From Rhodoferax sp. BLA1 (lineage in GTDB: Bacteria > Pseudomonadota > Gammaproteobacteria > Burkholderiales > Burkholderiaceae_C): a stretch of DNA of 64,000 nucleotides. The position numbers and the translations under genes are program-made. Positions within the stretch are counted from its first letter, which is position 1, and every line of letters begins with the position of its first letter. Location of the stretch: contig NZ_SZVI01000013.1 in NCBI RefSeq assembly GCF_013416775.1, positions 992,001 to 1,056,000 of the forward strand. The letters run 5' to 3'. The notes beneath the pieces were generated by a model, which saw nothing but the letters and a program-made list of their open reading frames with translations, searched no databases and was not told the DNA's origin. Of this stretch, positions 8,580-17,337 are shown piece by piece.

Positions 8580-9743
8580 ATGACAATCGGTAATCTGGTC
8601 GGCCTGGTGGGCTGGCGTGGCATGGTGGGTTCGGTCCTGATCGACCGCATGCAGGCCGAAGGTGACTTCGACCTGATCGAACCCCTGTTTTTTTCCACCT
8701 CCAACGCGGGTGGCCAAGCACCGGCCCTGGCCAAGAACGAAACCACGCTGCAGGACGCGTACAACATCGACGCCCTGAAACGCTGCGACATCATCATCAG
8801 TGCCCAGGGCGGTGACTACACCACTGCGGTGTTTCCCAAGTTACGTGCCGCGGGCTGGAACGGCCACTGGATTGACGCCGCATCCACCCTGCGCATGGAA
8901 AAAGACGCGGTGATCATCCTGGACCCGGTCAACATGCCGGTGATCCAAACCGCGCTGAGTCAGGGTGGCAAGAACTGGGTGGGTGGCAACTGCACCGTGA
9001 GCTGTATGCTGATGGGTGTGGGTGCCCTCTACAAGGCGGGTCTGGTGGAGTGGATGAGCACGCAGACCTACCAGGCCGCCAGCGGCGGTGGCGCGCAACA
9101 CATGCGTGAGTTGTTGACCCAATATGGCACCCTCAATGCCGAGGTCAAGGCCCTGCTGGACGACCCCAAGAGTGCCATCCTGGAAATTGACCGTTTGGTC
9201 ATCGCCAAACAGCGCAGCTTGAGTGCGTCTGAAACCGCCAACTTTGGCGTACCACTGGGCGGTTCGCTGATCCCTTGGATCGACAAGGACCTCGGTATCG
9301 GCAAGAGTCATGATGAAGCGGGCTGGGGTCAATCCAAGGAAGAGTGGAAAGGCATGGCTGAGACCAACAAGATTCTGGGCCAGGGCGAGGGTTTTGGTTC
9401 TGCCGCGATTCCGGTCGACGGCTTCTGTGTGCGTGTGGGCGCCATGCGCTGCCACAGCCAGGCTTTGACCTTCAAGCTCAAAAAGAACGTGCCCAGCGCC
9501 GACATCGAAGCGATGATCGCCGCCGACAACCCCTGGGTCAAAGTGGTGCCCAACACCCGTGAGGCCACCATCCGCGATTTGACACCCGTTGCGGTCACCG
9601 GCACCATGACCATCCCCGTGGGCCGTATCCGCAAACTGGCTATGGGGCCGGAATATGTAGGCGCTTTTACCGTGGGTGACCAACTGCTGTGGGGTGCCGC
9701 TGAGCCGCTGCGTCGTATGCTGCGGATTTTGTTGCAAGCTTGA
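8580..9743 (+). CDS. asd: Aspartate-semialdehyde dehydrogenase
   Basis: Asd reduces aspartyl phosphate to aspartate semialdehyde, the branch point to Lys/diaminopimelate, Thr and Met. The N-terminal GLVGWRGMVGSVL is the NADP-binding loop of the proteobacterial family, and the catalytic Cys lies in GGNCTVSCMLMG (about residue 137). AASGGGAQHMREL and RVGAMRCHSQALTFKL (containing the catalytic His) follow. Length 387 fits the family. GAAAGG precedes the ATG. It may be co-regulated with leuB upstream or by its own leader. Confidence 0.96.
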   Translation: MTIGNLVGLVGWRGMVGSVLIDRMQAEGDFDLIEPLFFSTSNAGGQAPALAKNETTLQDAYNIDALKRCDIIISAQGGDYTTAVFPKLRAAGWNGHWIDAASTLRMEKDAVIILDPVNMPVIQTALSQGGKNWVGGNCTVSCMLMGVGALYKAGLVEWMSTQTYQAASGGGAQHMRELLTQYGTLNAEVKALLDDPKSAILEIDRLVIAKQRSLSASETANFGVPLGGSLIPWIDKDLGIGKSHDEAGWGQSKEEWKGMAETNKILGQGEGFGSAAIPVDGFCVRVGAMRCHSQALTFKLKKNVPSADIEAMIAADNPWVKVVPNTREATIRDLTPVAVTGTMTIPVGRIRKLAMGPEYVGAFTVGDQLLWGAAEPLRRMLRILLQA

Positions 9744-9763
9744 TCCGCCATACTTGGCTTTGA

Positions 9764-9799
9764 CGGCCTGACACCTGCCAAACCGTGGGTGTCGGGCCG
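9764..9799 (+). terminator. Candidate terminator hairpin after asd
   Basis: CGGCCTGACACC (9764-9775) pairs with GGTGTCGGGCCG (9788-9799) over 12 positions with one G-U pair. It lies 21 bases after the asd stop. Only TT follows the stem, so termination may be weak or Rho-assisted. Confidence 0.5.
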
Positions 9800-9874
9800 T
9801 TGCCACGCTACAACATAGAATTGCGCTCCCGGTGGTCTCAATTGACAGGCCTCATGTTCACAAGCTGACTTAAC

Positions 9875-9903
9875 TTGTCAGGCTAACATATTGATGTTAT
9901 GGT
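9875..9903 (+). promoter_or_regulatory. Candidate fimV promoter
   Basis: TTGTCA (9875-9880) and TATGGT (9898-9903) are spaced by exactly 17 bases, about 80 bases before the fimV start. The spacer and -10 are AT-rich compared with the surroundings. The rest of the 240-base asd-fimV gap holds only the hairpin described separately. Confidence 0.35.
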
Positions 9904-9983
9904 GCTTTTTTATTGTTTCGAGTCCTTGGGCCAACAGCCCTGACCAGACCACCTGCGACTGGCTGTAATACCGGAGAGCACAA

Positions 9984-12623
9984 TTGATTGCGAAGTCCCA
10001 CCCCTGCCAACTCACTGCTTTGGCAATCGCTGCGCTGATGGGTTTATGCAGCACCCAGGCGTTGGCTTTGTCACTGGGGCGCATCACCGTGCAGTCCGCC
10101 CTGGGCGAACCCCTCAGAGCCGAAATTGATGTGCTGGACATCAATCCCGAAGAAGCCGCCAGCCTGGTCACCAAAGTGGCACCGACAGATGCTTTTTTGG
10201 CGGCTGGTTTGGAATACAACCCGGCACTGAGCAGTTTGCGCGCCTCCCTGCAACGCCGCCCGGATGGCCGGGCCTACCTGCGCCTGAGCAGCGACCGGCC
10301 CATCGGTGAGCCGTTTGTCGACATGATCCTGGAGACCAGCTGGAACTCGGGTCGCATTGTGCGCGACTACACCATGCTGTTTGACCCGCCAGCCCTGCGC
10401 AAGCAGACCGCAGCTGCACCAGTGGGCGCACAACTGCCAGCACCAGCACCGGCGCCAGTGCGTATATCGCCTGCCACCCGAGCCGCTGCAGCGGCGGCTG
10501 TGGCCGCACCCGCAGTGTCCCGGCCAAACGCAGCGCCAAGCCAGCCAACCCCACCCAGACCGGCGACCACAGCCACCAAACCTGTCGCAATGGAGCCAGC
10601 ACCTGCGGCACCACCGGCGCAGAAAGCCACCGCTGCCGAGGCCACTGTCAAGGTCAAGCCAGGTGACACCGCCAGCGCCATTGCGGCTGCCCACAAAAAC
10701 GCCAATGTGTCGCTGGATCAAATGCTGGTGGCCCTGTTGCGCGCCAACCCGGAAGCTTTCATCCAGGACAACGTCAACCGCATCAAAGCGGGCGCGATTG
10801 TGACCCTGCCGAACCAGGAACAAGCCAGTGCCACAAGCCGCGCCGAGGCAACACAAATCATCAGCGCCCAAAGCCAGGATTTCAACGATTTCCGCCGGAA
10901 ATTTGCCAGCAATGTGCCCGCCGCCAAGCTGTCACCCGCCAGCCGGGACGTCAGTGGCAAGATTGAGGCCACCGTCGACGACAAAAAACCAGCCGCCACC
11001 ACCCCCGACAAGCTGACCTTGTCCAAAGGCAGTGTGCAAACCAAATCTGGCGAAGAGGCCCTGGCCAAAGAGCGTAATGCCGAAGCTGCGGCACAACGCT
11101 CGGCCGAGCTGGCCAAAAACATCCAGGAGCTGGACCAACTGGCCAAGGCCTCCAGTGCGCCTGCCAGCGCGGCAGCCTCCACGCCAGAACCGGTGGCCAG
11201 TGCCCCAGAGGCCGTGCCAGCGCCCCAAGCCGAGGTCAAAGCCTCGGAACCCGCATCGGCACCGGCAGTCACCCCGCCCAAGAAACCAGTACCACCAGTA
11301 CAACCCGAACCCGCGCCCGAAACCAGTTTCTTCGACGACCTGCTGGACAACCCGATGCTGCTGCCTGGTGCAGCCGCACTGGTGGCTTTGTTGGCGGGCC
11401 TGGGGCTGTACAAACGACGCCAGCGCAAACAAGCGGAACAACTCGACAGCACCTTTGCCAACAGCGACCTGGCTTTCTCAGGCGGCAGTGGTGGCCAGAA
11501 TGTGGACACCGGTGACAGCCTGACCACCGGCTCGTCAATGGTTTACTCACCGAGCCAGCTCGACGCGGTGGACGATGTGGACCCGGTGGCCGAGGCCGAT
11601 GTGTACCTGGCTTATGGCCGTGACCTGCAGGCCGAAGAAATCTTGAAGGACGCCCTGCGCACCCAGCCACAGCGTGTGGCGATCCACCAGAAGCTGCTGG
11701 ACATTTACGCCAAACGCCGCGACCTCAAGGCCTTTGAAGCCATTGCCGCCCTCGCCTTCAACTTGACCGACGGCACTGGCCCCGAATGGGAACAGATTTG
11801 CGAGAAGGGTCTGGCCATCGACCCGGACAACGCGCTTTACCTGCCAGGCGGCCAACCCCTGCCCTCGCAGCTGCCTGACTTCCAAGTCTCTGCGCCCGCC
11901 ACCGTCACCATGGGTAACCCACTCACGGCGGCCAAGGCACAAGACGACGTGCCGCCCCCACCCATTGCCACCGGGCCAGGCGACCTCGATCTGGATCTGG
12001 ATTTCTCCCTGGACGAGCCGGCCGATCTGCCCGGCCCAGCGGTTCCCGAGCCGACCGAGCCGCCACCCCACAGCGATGCCATTCCCACCGCGTTTTCCGG
12101 CTTGAGCGCGTTTGAAGAAACGCCCTTGCCCACGCTGCCCGAAGAGCCGTCGGCTGTGGATGAACCCGCAGTGGACGAACCCTCTTTTGAAGCGCCCTCT
12201 TTTGAAGCGCCCGCTTTTGAAGCGCCGCTGGAAGAGCCAAGCGGCCCGAGCACGGTGCGTGACCCGCTGGCCGACGACCTGGACTTCTCGCTGGACACCC
12301 CCGAGCTACAGCTGGACTTGCCACCCACGGCTGACGAGACCGCAGCATCCGCCGCCTCAAACGACGCGGCCACCCAGGCCAGCAACGAGCTGATGTCCTT
12401 TGACCTGGGCTCGCTGTCGCTTGACCTGGGTGAGGACAAAGTCACCGTGCCCGGCGAGTTTGTCGACGAAGCGATGGACCCGCTGGAAACCAAACTGGCC
12501 CTGGCCGACGAATTCCGCGCCATTGGGGACGACGACGGCGCCCGCGCCCTGATCGAAGAGGTGATTGCCGAAGCCGCTGGCGATTTGCGGTCCAAAGCCC
12601 AAAACGCGCTCGCCAAACTGTGA
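9984..12623 (+). CDS. fimV: FimV-like pilus assembly / polar hub protein
   Basis: FimV is an inner-membrane protein with a large periplasmic region needed for type IV pilus assembly and polar organisation. The 879-residue protein starts at a TTG preceded by CCGGAGAG. It has a signal peptide ending near ALALS (residue 30), then the diagnostic LGRITVQSALGEPLRAEID, a LysM-like domain (about 220-280, VKPGDTASAIAAAHK), a Pro/Ala-rich linker, a transmembrane helix (about 456-474) followed by KRRQRK, an acidic cytoplasmic region with a TPR-like part, pentapeptide repeats (725-749), and the C-terminal FimV domain (about 830-879). It is followed by truA, a common order. Confidence 0.93.
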   Translation: MIAKSHPCQLTALAIAALMGLCSTQALALSLGRITVQSALGEPLRAEIDVLDINPEEAASLVTKVAPTDAFLAAGLEYNPALSSLRASLQRRPDGRAYLRLSSDRPIGEPFVDMILETSWNSGRIVRDYTMLFDPPALRKQTAAAPVGAQLPAPAPAPVRISPATRAAAAAAVAAPAVSRPNAAPSQPTPPRPATTATKPVAMEPAPAAPPAQKATAAEATVKVKPGDTASAIAAAHKNANVSLDQMLVALLRANPEAFIQDNVNRIKAGAIVTLPNQEQASATSRAEATQIISAQSQDFNDFRRKFASNVPAAKLSPASRDVSGKIEATVDDKKPAATTPDKLTLSKGSVQTKSGEEALAKERNAEAAAQRSAELAKNIQELDQLAKASSAPASAAASTPEPVASAPEAVPAPQAEVKASEPASAPAVTPPKKPVPPVQPEPAPETSFFDDLLDNPMLLPGAAALVALLAGLGLYKRRQRKQAEQLDSTFANSDLAFSGGSGGQNVDTGDSLTTGSSMVYSPSQLDAVDDVDPVAEADVYLAYGRDLQAEEILKDALRTQPQRVAIHQKLLDIYAKRRDLKAFEAIAALAFNLTDGTGPEWEQICEKGLAIDPDNALYLPGGQPLPSQLPDFQVSAPATVTMGNPLTAAKAQDDVPPPPIATGPGDLDLDLDFSLDEPADLPGPAVPEPTEPPPHSDAIPTAFSGLSAFEETPLPTLPEEPSAVDEPAVDEPSFEAPSFEAPAFEAPLEEPSGPSTVRDPLADDLDFSLDTPELQLDLPPTADETAASAASNDAATQASNELMSFDLGSLSLDLGEDKVTVPGEFVDEAMDPLETKLALADEFRAIGDDDGARALIEEVIAEAAGDLRSKAQNALAKL
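12156..12230 (+). repeat. Five 15-bp tandem units inside fimV
   Basis: Five consecutive in-frame 15-base units encode VDEPA, VDEPS, FEAPS, FEAPA and FEAPL in the acidic cytoplasmic region of FimV. The three FEAP units are nearly identical in DNA (TTTGAAGCGCC core), implying recent slippage expansion. Repeat number probably varies between strains. Confidence 0.85.
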
Positions 12624-12666
12624 ACCCGGGGGTTTTGCCGACCGGTGCACACCCAGGGGTGGCTTG

Positions 12667-13461
12667 ATGCGGCTAGCGCTGGGCATCAGCTACAACGGGC
12701 TGGCCTACCAGGGCTGGCAAAGCCAGTCTTCCGGCCAGACGGTGCAAGACAAGCTGGAAAAGGCGCTCGGAGAGTTCACCGGCCAGCAGCGGGTATCGAT
12801 CCTGTGTGCTGGCCGCACCGATGCCGGTGTGCACGGTCTGATGCAAGTCATCCACTTTGACACCCCTGCCCAACGCCCCGCATCCAACTGGGTGCGCGGC
12901 CCCAACGCCTTGTTACCCCACGATATTGCGGTGCAATGGGCCAAGGAGGTGCCACCAGAATTCCATTGCCGTGCCAGCGCGACCTCAAGGCGTTACGCCT
13001 ATGTGGTGCTCGATTCGCCCGTGCGTCCCAGCATCGACCAGGGCCGCGTTGGTTGGGTCTACCGCCCCTTGAACCTGGAGCGTATGCAACAAGCCGCCCA
13101 ACACCTGCTGGGTGAACACGACTTCAGCTCGTTTCGCGCCAGCGCCTGCCAGGCCCTGTCACCGGTCAAAACCCTGATGCGTATCGACATCAGCCGCCGT
13201 GGTGCCTACTGGCGTTTTGAGTTTGAGGCCAATGCCTTTTTGCACCACATGATCCGCAACCTGATGGGCTGTTTGATTTTGATCGGCGATGGCCGCAAAA
13301 ACCCTGATTGGATCTTGGAGGTGCTGGCCGCGCGGGACCGCGACGCCGCCGCCCCCACCTTTTCCCCCTATGGCCTGTATTTTGTGGGCCCACGCTACGA
13401 GGCACGCTGGGGCCTGCCAGAACACCCCACCCTGCTAGACGGCCTGCCAGGAGCACTTTGA
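12667..13461 (+). CDS. truA: tRNA pseudouridine(38-40) synthase
   Basis: TruA converts uridines 38-40 of the tRNA anticodon stem to pseudouridine. The 264-residue protein has the catalytic CAGRTDAGVHG motif (Asp about residue 53) and a C-terminal FLHHMIRNLMGCLILIG segment typical of TruA. I start at the ATG at 12667 because MRLALGISYNGLAYQGWQ aligns with the family N-terminus; an upstream ATG would extend into the fimV end. Its stop overlaps the trpF start (TGATG). Confidence 0.95.
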   Translation: MRLALGISYNGLAYQGWQSQSSGQTVQDKLEKALGEFTGQQRVSILCAGRTDAGVHGLMQVIHFDTPAQRPASNWVRGPNALLPHDIAVQWAKEVPPEFHCRASATSRRYAYVVLDSPVRPSIDQGRVGWVYRPLNLERMQQAAQHLLGEHDFSSFRASACQALSPVKTLMRIDISRRGAYWRFEFEANAFLHHMIRNLMGCLILIGDGRKNPDWILEVLAARDRDAAAPTFSPYGLYFVGPRYEARWGLPEHPTLLDGLPGAL

Positions 13462-14183
13462 TGATCAGCACATCACCTTCAGCTCAGCTTGTCTCCCCCG
13501 CCAATCGCACCCGCATCAAGATGTGTGGTTTCACCCGGGAGCGGGATGTGGACGCGGCCATGGCAGCGGGTGCCGATGCGATTGGTTTTGTGCTGTACGC
13601 CAAAAGCCCGCGTTATGTGCCGCTGGAGCGCGCTGCCGAGTTGGCGCGCCGCCTGCCCCCCTTTGTCACGCCGGTGCTGCTGTTTGTCAACGAAGACACC
13701 TCAAAAATCAGAGCAGCTTGTGCTTCTGTAGCGGGGGCTATCGCCCAATTTCATGGTGATGAGTCGCCCCAAGATTGCCAGGCCGCCTGTAGCCCCGAGC
13801 AGCGTCCCTACCTGCGTGCGGCACGTATTCCACTGGGTGAAGCCGGGCGTGGCTTTGATCTTCTAAAATTCGCCCAAGATTATTCACAGGCTCAAGCCAT
13901 TTTGCTGGACGCGCACATAGACGGGTTCGGCGGTGGCGGGCAAACATTCAATTGGTCACTGCTTCCTCCAAACGTCGACGCTCACCTCGTCTTGAGTGGT
14001 GGGCTGAACGCTGCCAACGTGATCGATGGCATCAGAGCACTGCGCCCGCGTTGTAAATCGCTGGCGGTGGATGTCAGCTCGAGCATCGAGGTCCCCGGGC
14101 ACAAAGGCATCAAGGACGCTGACCGCATGTCCGAGTTTGTAGCTGCGGTTCGCCGAGCCGACCAGCTTCTGTGTAACAAATAA
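13461..14183 (+). CDS. trpF: Phosphoribosylanthranilate isomerase
   Basis: TrpF isomerises N-phosphoribosylanthranilate in tryptophan synthesis. The 240-residue TIM-barrel protein has the catalytic Cys in IKMCGFTRERDVD (about residue 22), the QFHGDE strand and the catalytic Asp and phosphate-binding region LLDAHIDGFGGGGQTFNW. LSGGLNAANV and AVDVSSSIE complete the phosphate site. The start ATG shares one base with the truA stop, so translation is coupled. The N-terminus is about 17 residues longer than minimal TrpF. Confidence 0.95.
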   Translation: MISTSPSAQLVSPANRTRIKMCGFTRERDVDAAMAAGADAIGFVLYAKSPRYVPLERAAELARRLPPFVTPVLLFVNEDTSKIRAACASVAGAIAQFHGDESPQDCQAACSPEQRPYLRAARIPLGEAGRGFDLLKFAQDYSQAQAILLDAHIDGFGGGGQTFNWSLLPPNVDAHLVLSGGLNAANVIDGIRALRPRCKSLAVDVSSSIEVPGHKGIKDADRMSEFVAAVRRADQLLCNK

Positions 14184-14225
14184 GCCTTCTGCCCTTATAG
14201 ATCAAGGGCTGATGGCTATCGAATC
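14181..14225 (+). repeat. Dispersed palindromic repeat, copy A
   Basis: A copy of the core AGCCCTTAT-N4-AAAGGGCT-N3-AGCTAY, here with GCCCTTAT, AGAT, CAAGGGCT and GGCTAT, lies in the trpF-trpB gap starting at the trpF stop codon. It can fold as a short hairpin. Confidence 0.75.
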
Positions 14226-14237
14226 TATACCATCATC

Positions 14238-15563
14238 ATGTCTGACTACCAACAACCCGACGCCCGGGGCCACTTTGGCATTTACGGCGGCAGTTTCATC
14301 TCCGAGACCCTGACCCACGCGGTCAACGAGCTCAAAGAGGCTTACGCCAAATACCAACGCGACCCGGCCTTTATCGCTGAATTTGAGTCCGAACTGGCTC
14401 ACTTTGTGGGCCGCCCCTCCCCGATCTACCACGCCGCACGCATGAGCCGTGAAGTCGGTGGCGCGCAGATCTTCCTCAAGCGCGAAGACCTCAACCACAC
14501 CGGCGCCCACAAGATCAACAACACCATCGGCCAGGCCATGTTGGCCAAACGCATGGGCAAACCACGCGTGATTGCCGAAACTGGCGCCGGCCAGCACGGT
14601 GTGGCCACCGCCACCATCTGCGCCCGTTACGGCCTGGAATGTGTGGTTTACATGGGCAGTGAAGACGTCAAACGCCAAAGCCCCAACGTCTACCGCATGA
14701 AGCTGCTCGGTGCCACCGTGGTGCCAGTGGAAAGCGGCAGCAAGACGCTCAAAGACGCGCTCAATGAGGCCATGCGCGACTGGGTCGCCAATGTGGACAA
14801 CACCTTCTACATCATCGGCACCGTGGCCGGGCCGCACCCCTACCCCATGATGGTGCGCGATTTCCAGAGTGTGATTGGCCAGGAATGCCTGGTGCAGATG
14901 CCCGAGATGCTGAAGACCGCTGGCTGCAGCAGCGCCCAGCCCGATGTGGTGGTGGCCTGCGTCGGCGGCGGCAGCAACGCCATGGGCATCTTCTACCCGT
15001 ACATCGAGTTTGAAAAAACCCGTCTCATCGGTGTGGAAGCGGCCGGTGCTGGCATGGACTCTGGCCGCCATTCAGCCAGCATCCAGCGCGGCAGCCCCGG
15101 CGTGTTGCACGGCAACCGCACCTATGTGCTGCAAGACGACAACGGCCAGGTGACCGAAACCCACAGCATCAGCGCCGGGCTGGACTACCCTGGCGTTGGC
15201 CCCGAACACGCGTTTTTGAACGACATTGGCCGCGCTGAATATGTCGGCATCACCGATGCCGAGGCGCTGGAGGCTTTCCACTACCTGTGCCGCACCGAGG
15301 GCATCATCCCCGCGCTCGAATCCAGCCACGCGGTGGCCTACGCGATGAAACTCGCCAAAACCATGCGGCCGGACCAGTCCATTCTGGTGAACCTCTCTGG
15401 CCGTGGTGACAAGGACATCGGCACCGTGGCCGATCTGTCGGGCGCCGACTTCTTCTGCCGCCCCAGCTGCCAAGGCCAGTCGGTCAAAGGAAATACGTCA
15501 AATGTGCCGGTAGCCCTTATTGGCAAAGGGCAAACAGCTACAGATTCAGGAGTTTCGAAATGA
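14238..15563 (+). CDS. trpB: Tryptophan synthase beta chain
   Basis: TrpB condenses indole and serine with pyridoxal phosphate to make tryptophan. The PLP Lys is in NHTGAHKINNTIGQA (about residue 91), the phosphate loop is CVGGGSNAMGIF, and the Glu and C-terminal Ser motifs (LSGRGDKDIGTVADL) are normal. At 441 residues it is some 25-40 longer than usual: from about residue 422 the C-terminus is encoded by a copy of the dispersed palindromic repeat. Its TGA overlaps the trpA ATG by four bases. Confidence 0.96.
   Translation: MSDYQQPDARGHFGIYGGSFISETLTHAVNELKEAYAKYQRDPAFIAEFESELAHFVGRPSPIYHAARMSREVGGAQIFLKREDLNHTGAHKINNTIGQAMLAKRMGKPRVIAETGAGQHGVATATICARYGLECVVYMGSEDVKRQSPNVYRMKLLGATVVPVESGSKTLKDALNEAMRDWVANVDNTFYIIGTVAGPHPYPMMVRDFQSVIGQECLVQMPEMLKTAGCSSAQPDVVVACVGGGSNAMGIFYPYIEFEKTRLIGVEAAGAGMDSGRHSASIQRGSPGVLHGNRTYVLQDDNGQVTETHSISAGLDYPGVGPEHAFLNDIGRAEYVGITDAEALEAFHYLCRTEGIIPALESSHAVAYAMKLAKTMRPDQSILVNLSGRGDKDIGTVADLSGADFFCRPSCQGQSVKGNTSNVPVALIGKGQTATDSGVSK
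15503..15556 (+). repeat. Dispersed palindromic repeat, copy B, inside trpB
   Basis: The copy reads TAGCCCTTAT, TGGC, AAAGGGC, AAAC, AGCTAC, then AGATTCAGGAGTTTC, the same tail as copy G in rseA. It is translated in frame as the last residues of TrpB and ends just before the trpB stop / trpA start overlap. Its AGGAG lies nine bases from the trpA ATG and may serve as the trpA ribosome-binding site. Confidence 0.85.
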
Positions 15564-16363
15564 GCCGCATCGCCGCCACCTTCAGCCAACTCCAGGCACA
15601 AGGCCGCAAGGCGCTGATCCCCTTTGTCACCGCCGGTTTCCCGTATGCCGATGTCACACCCGAACTCATGCATGCGATGGTCGCAGGCGGCGCCGATGTG
15701 ATCGAACTCGGTGTGCCCTTTTCCGACCCCAGCGCCGACGGCCCGGTGATCCAGAAAGCGGGCGACAAAGCCCTGGCCTTTGGCATCGGCCTTACCCAGG
15801 TGCTCGACATGGTGCGGGTTTTCCGCGCTCAGAATCAGACCACGCCGGTGGTGTTGATGGGTTACGCCAACCCGGTGGAGCGCTACAACCAGAAACACGG
15901 CGCCTTTGTGCAGGACGCCAGCGCCGCCGGAGTCGACGGTGTGTTGATCGTCGACTACCCGCCCGAAGAGTGTGAGGAGTTCGCGGCCGAACTCAAAGCA
16001 CACAACATGGACCTGATCTTTTTGCTGGCGCCCACCAGCACGAACGAGCGCATGGCCCAGGTGGCGCGCATCGCCAGCGGGTATGTGTATTACGTGTCGC
16101 TCAAGGGGGTCACCGGCTCGGGCACGCTCGATACCGCTGCGGTCGAGGCCATGTTGCCGCGCATCCGCCAGTTTGTGAACGTGCCGGTGGGCGTGGGTTT
16201 TGGCATCCGCGACGCGGCCACCGCGCAGGCGATCGGCAAGGTGGCCGACGCGGTGGTGATCGGCAGCAAGATCATCCAGCTGATCGACAATCAGCCGCGT
16301 GATCAGGTGGCCAGCACCGCACAAAACTTCCTGCGTGGTATTCGCACCGCGTTGGATTCATAA
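15560..16363 (+). CDS. trpA: Tryptophan synthase alpha chain
   Basis: TrpA cleaves indole-3-glycerol phosphate to indole, which is channelled to TrpB. In this 267-residue protein the catalytic Glu is in VIELGVPFSDPSADGPVIQ (about residue 51) and the Asp in GVDGVLIVDYPPEE. The GVTGSGT loop and VGFGIRDAATA bind phosphate. The start overlaps the trpB stop by ATGA. An AGGAG inside the repeat at the end of trpB is the only visible ribosome-binding site. Confidence 0.96.
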   Translation: MSRIAATFSQLQAQGRKALIPFVTAGFPYADVTPELMHAMVAGGADVIELGVPFSDPSADGPVIQKAGDKALAFGIGLTQVLDMVRVFRAQNQTTPVVLMGYANPVERYNQKHGAFVQDASAAGVDGVLIVDYPPEECEEFAAELKAHNMDLIFLLAPTSTNERMAQVARIASGYVYYVSLKGVTGSGTLDTAAVEAMLPRIRQFVNVPVGVGFGIRDAATAQAIGKVADAVVIGSKIIQLIDNQPRDQVASTAQNFLRGIRTALDS

Positions 16364-16384
16364 TCCGCCCCTGACACTTTTACC

Positions 16385-16417
16385 GGACCGGTGAGCGCCC
16401 TGTGGCGCACCGGGTCC
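16385..16417 (+). promoter_or_regulatory. Hairpin in the trpA-accD spacer
   Basis: GGACCGGTGAGCGCC (16385-16399) can pair, with small bulges, with GGCGCACCGGGTCC (16404-16417) around a CTGT loop. No T tract follows, so it is not an obvious terminator. It lies 21 bases before the accD start and could affect accD translation or mRNA processing. Confidence 0.4.
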
Positions 16418-16438
16418 CTGATCCAGAAGGAAAAAAGC

Positions 16439-17311
16439 ATGAGTTGGCTTGAAAAACTGCTTCCCCCCAAAATCCAGCAAACCGATCCAAAAGACCGGCG
16501 TGCCGTGCCCGAGGGCCTGTGGATCAAATGCCCGTCGTGTGAAACCGTGCTCTACAAGACCGATCTGGAACAAAACCAGAACGTCTGCCCGACCTGCAGC
16601 CACCACCACCGCATTGGCGCACGCGCCCGGCTCAACTTCTTCCTGGACAACGAAGGTCGTTACGAGATTGGCCAGGAAGTGCTGCCGGTGGACGCGCTCA
16701 AGTTCAAGGACAGCCGCAAATACCCCGAGCGCCTCAAAGAAGCGCTGGAAAACACCGGTGAGACTGATGCGCTGATTGTCATGGGTGGCAGCGTGCTGGG
16801 CATTGGCCTGGTGGCAGCGTGTTTTGAGTTCGAGTTCATGGGCGGCAGCATGGGCAGCGTAGTGGGTGAGCGTTTTGCCCGCGGTGTCCAGACCGCCATC
16901 GACCAGAAGGTGCCGTTTGTGTGTTTCACCGCCACTGGTGGCGCGCGCATGCAAGAGGGTTTGCTTTCGCTGATGCAGATGGCCAAGACCAATGCGTCGC
17001 TGACCCATCTGGCCAAAAAAGGCCTGCCCTACATCAGTGTCTTGACCGACCCGACCATGGGTGGCGTGAGCGCCGGGTTTGCCTTTTTGGGCGACGTGGT
17101 GATCGCCGAACCCAAGGCGCTGATCGGTTTTGCCGGGCCGCGAGTGATTGAATCCACCGTGCGGGTGAAGCTGCCCGAAGGCTTCCAACGCGCCGAGTTC
17201 CTGCAGACCAAGGGCGCAGTGGACCTGATCTGTGACCGCCGAGAGCTGCGCGCCACCATTGCCAACACGCTGGCCATGCTGACCCGCCAAAGCGCCGACG
17301 CGGTCGGTTAA
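16439..17311 (+). CDS. accD: Acetyl-CoA carboxylase carboxyltransferase subunit beta
   Basis: AccD and AccA form the carboxyltransferase that makes malonyl-CoA for fatty acid synthesis. The 290-residue protein starts MSWLEKLLPPK, followed by the four-Cys zinc ribbon (IKCPSCETVLY and VCPTCSHHHR, about residues 24-46) that binds RNA and DNA in E. coli AccD. The crotonase-like core carries GGARMQEG and GGVSAGFAFLGD. The ATG at 16439 has AAGGA upstream. It follows trpA by 75 bases, a common betaproteobacterial order. Confidence 0.96.
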   Translation: MSWLEKLLPPKIQQTDPKDRRAVPEGLWIKCPSCETVLYKTDLEQNQNVCPTCSHHHRIGARARLNFFLDNEGRYEIGQEVLPVDALKFKDSRKYPERLKEALENTGETDALIVMGGSVLGIGLVAACFEFEFMGGSMGSVVGERFARGVQTAIDQKVPFVCFTATGGARMQEGLLSLMQMAKTNASLTHLAKKGLPYISVLTDPTMGGVSAGFAFLGDVVIAEPKALIGFAGPRVIESTVRVKLPEGFQRAEFLQTKGAVDLICDRRELRATIANTLAMLTRQSADAVG

Positions 17312-17337
17312 ACCAGCCCTCTTTCACCCCGGCAAAC

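Noticed and set aside
13705..13752. Repeat-like sequence in trpF (AGCAGCTTGTGCTTCTGTAG, then GGGGGCTATCGCCCAATTT)
   Set aside because: It recalls other short Comamonadaceae repeats, but TrpF shows no length change here and the core AGCCCTTAT/AAAGGGCT is missing.
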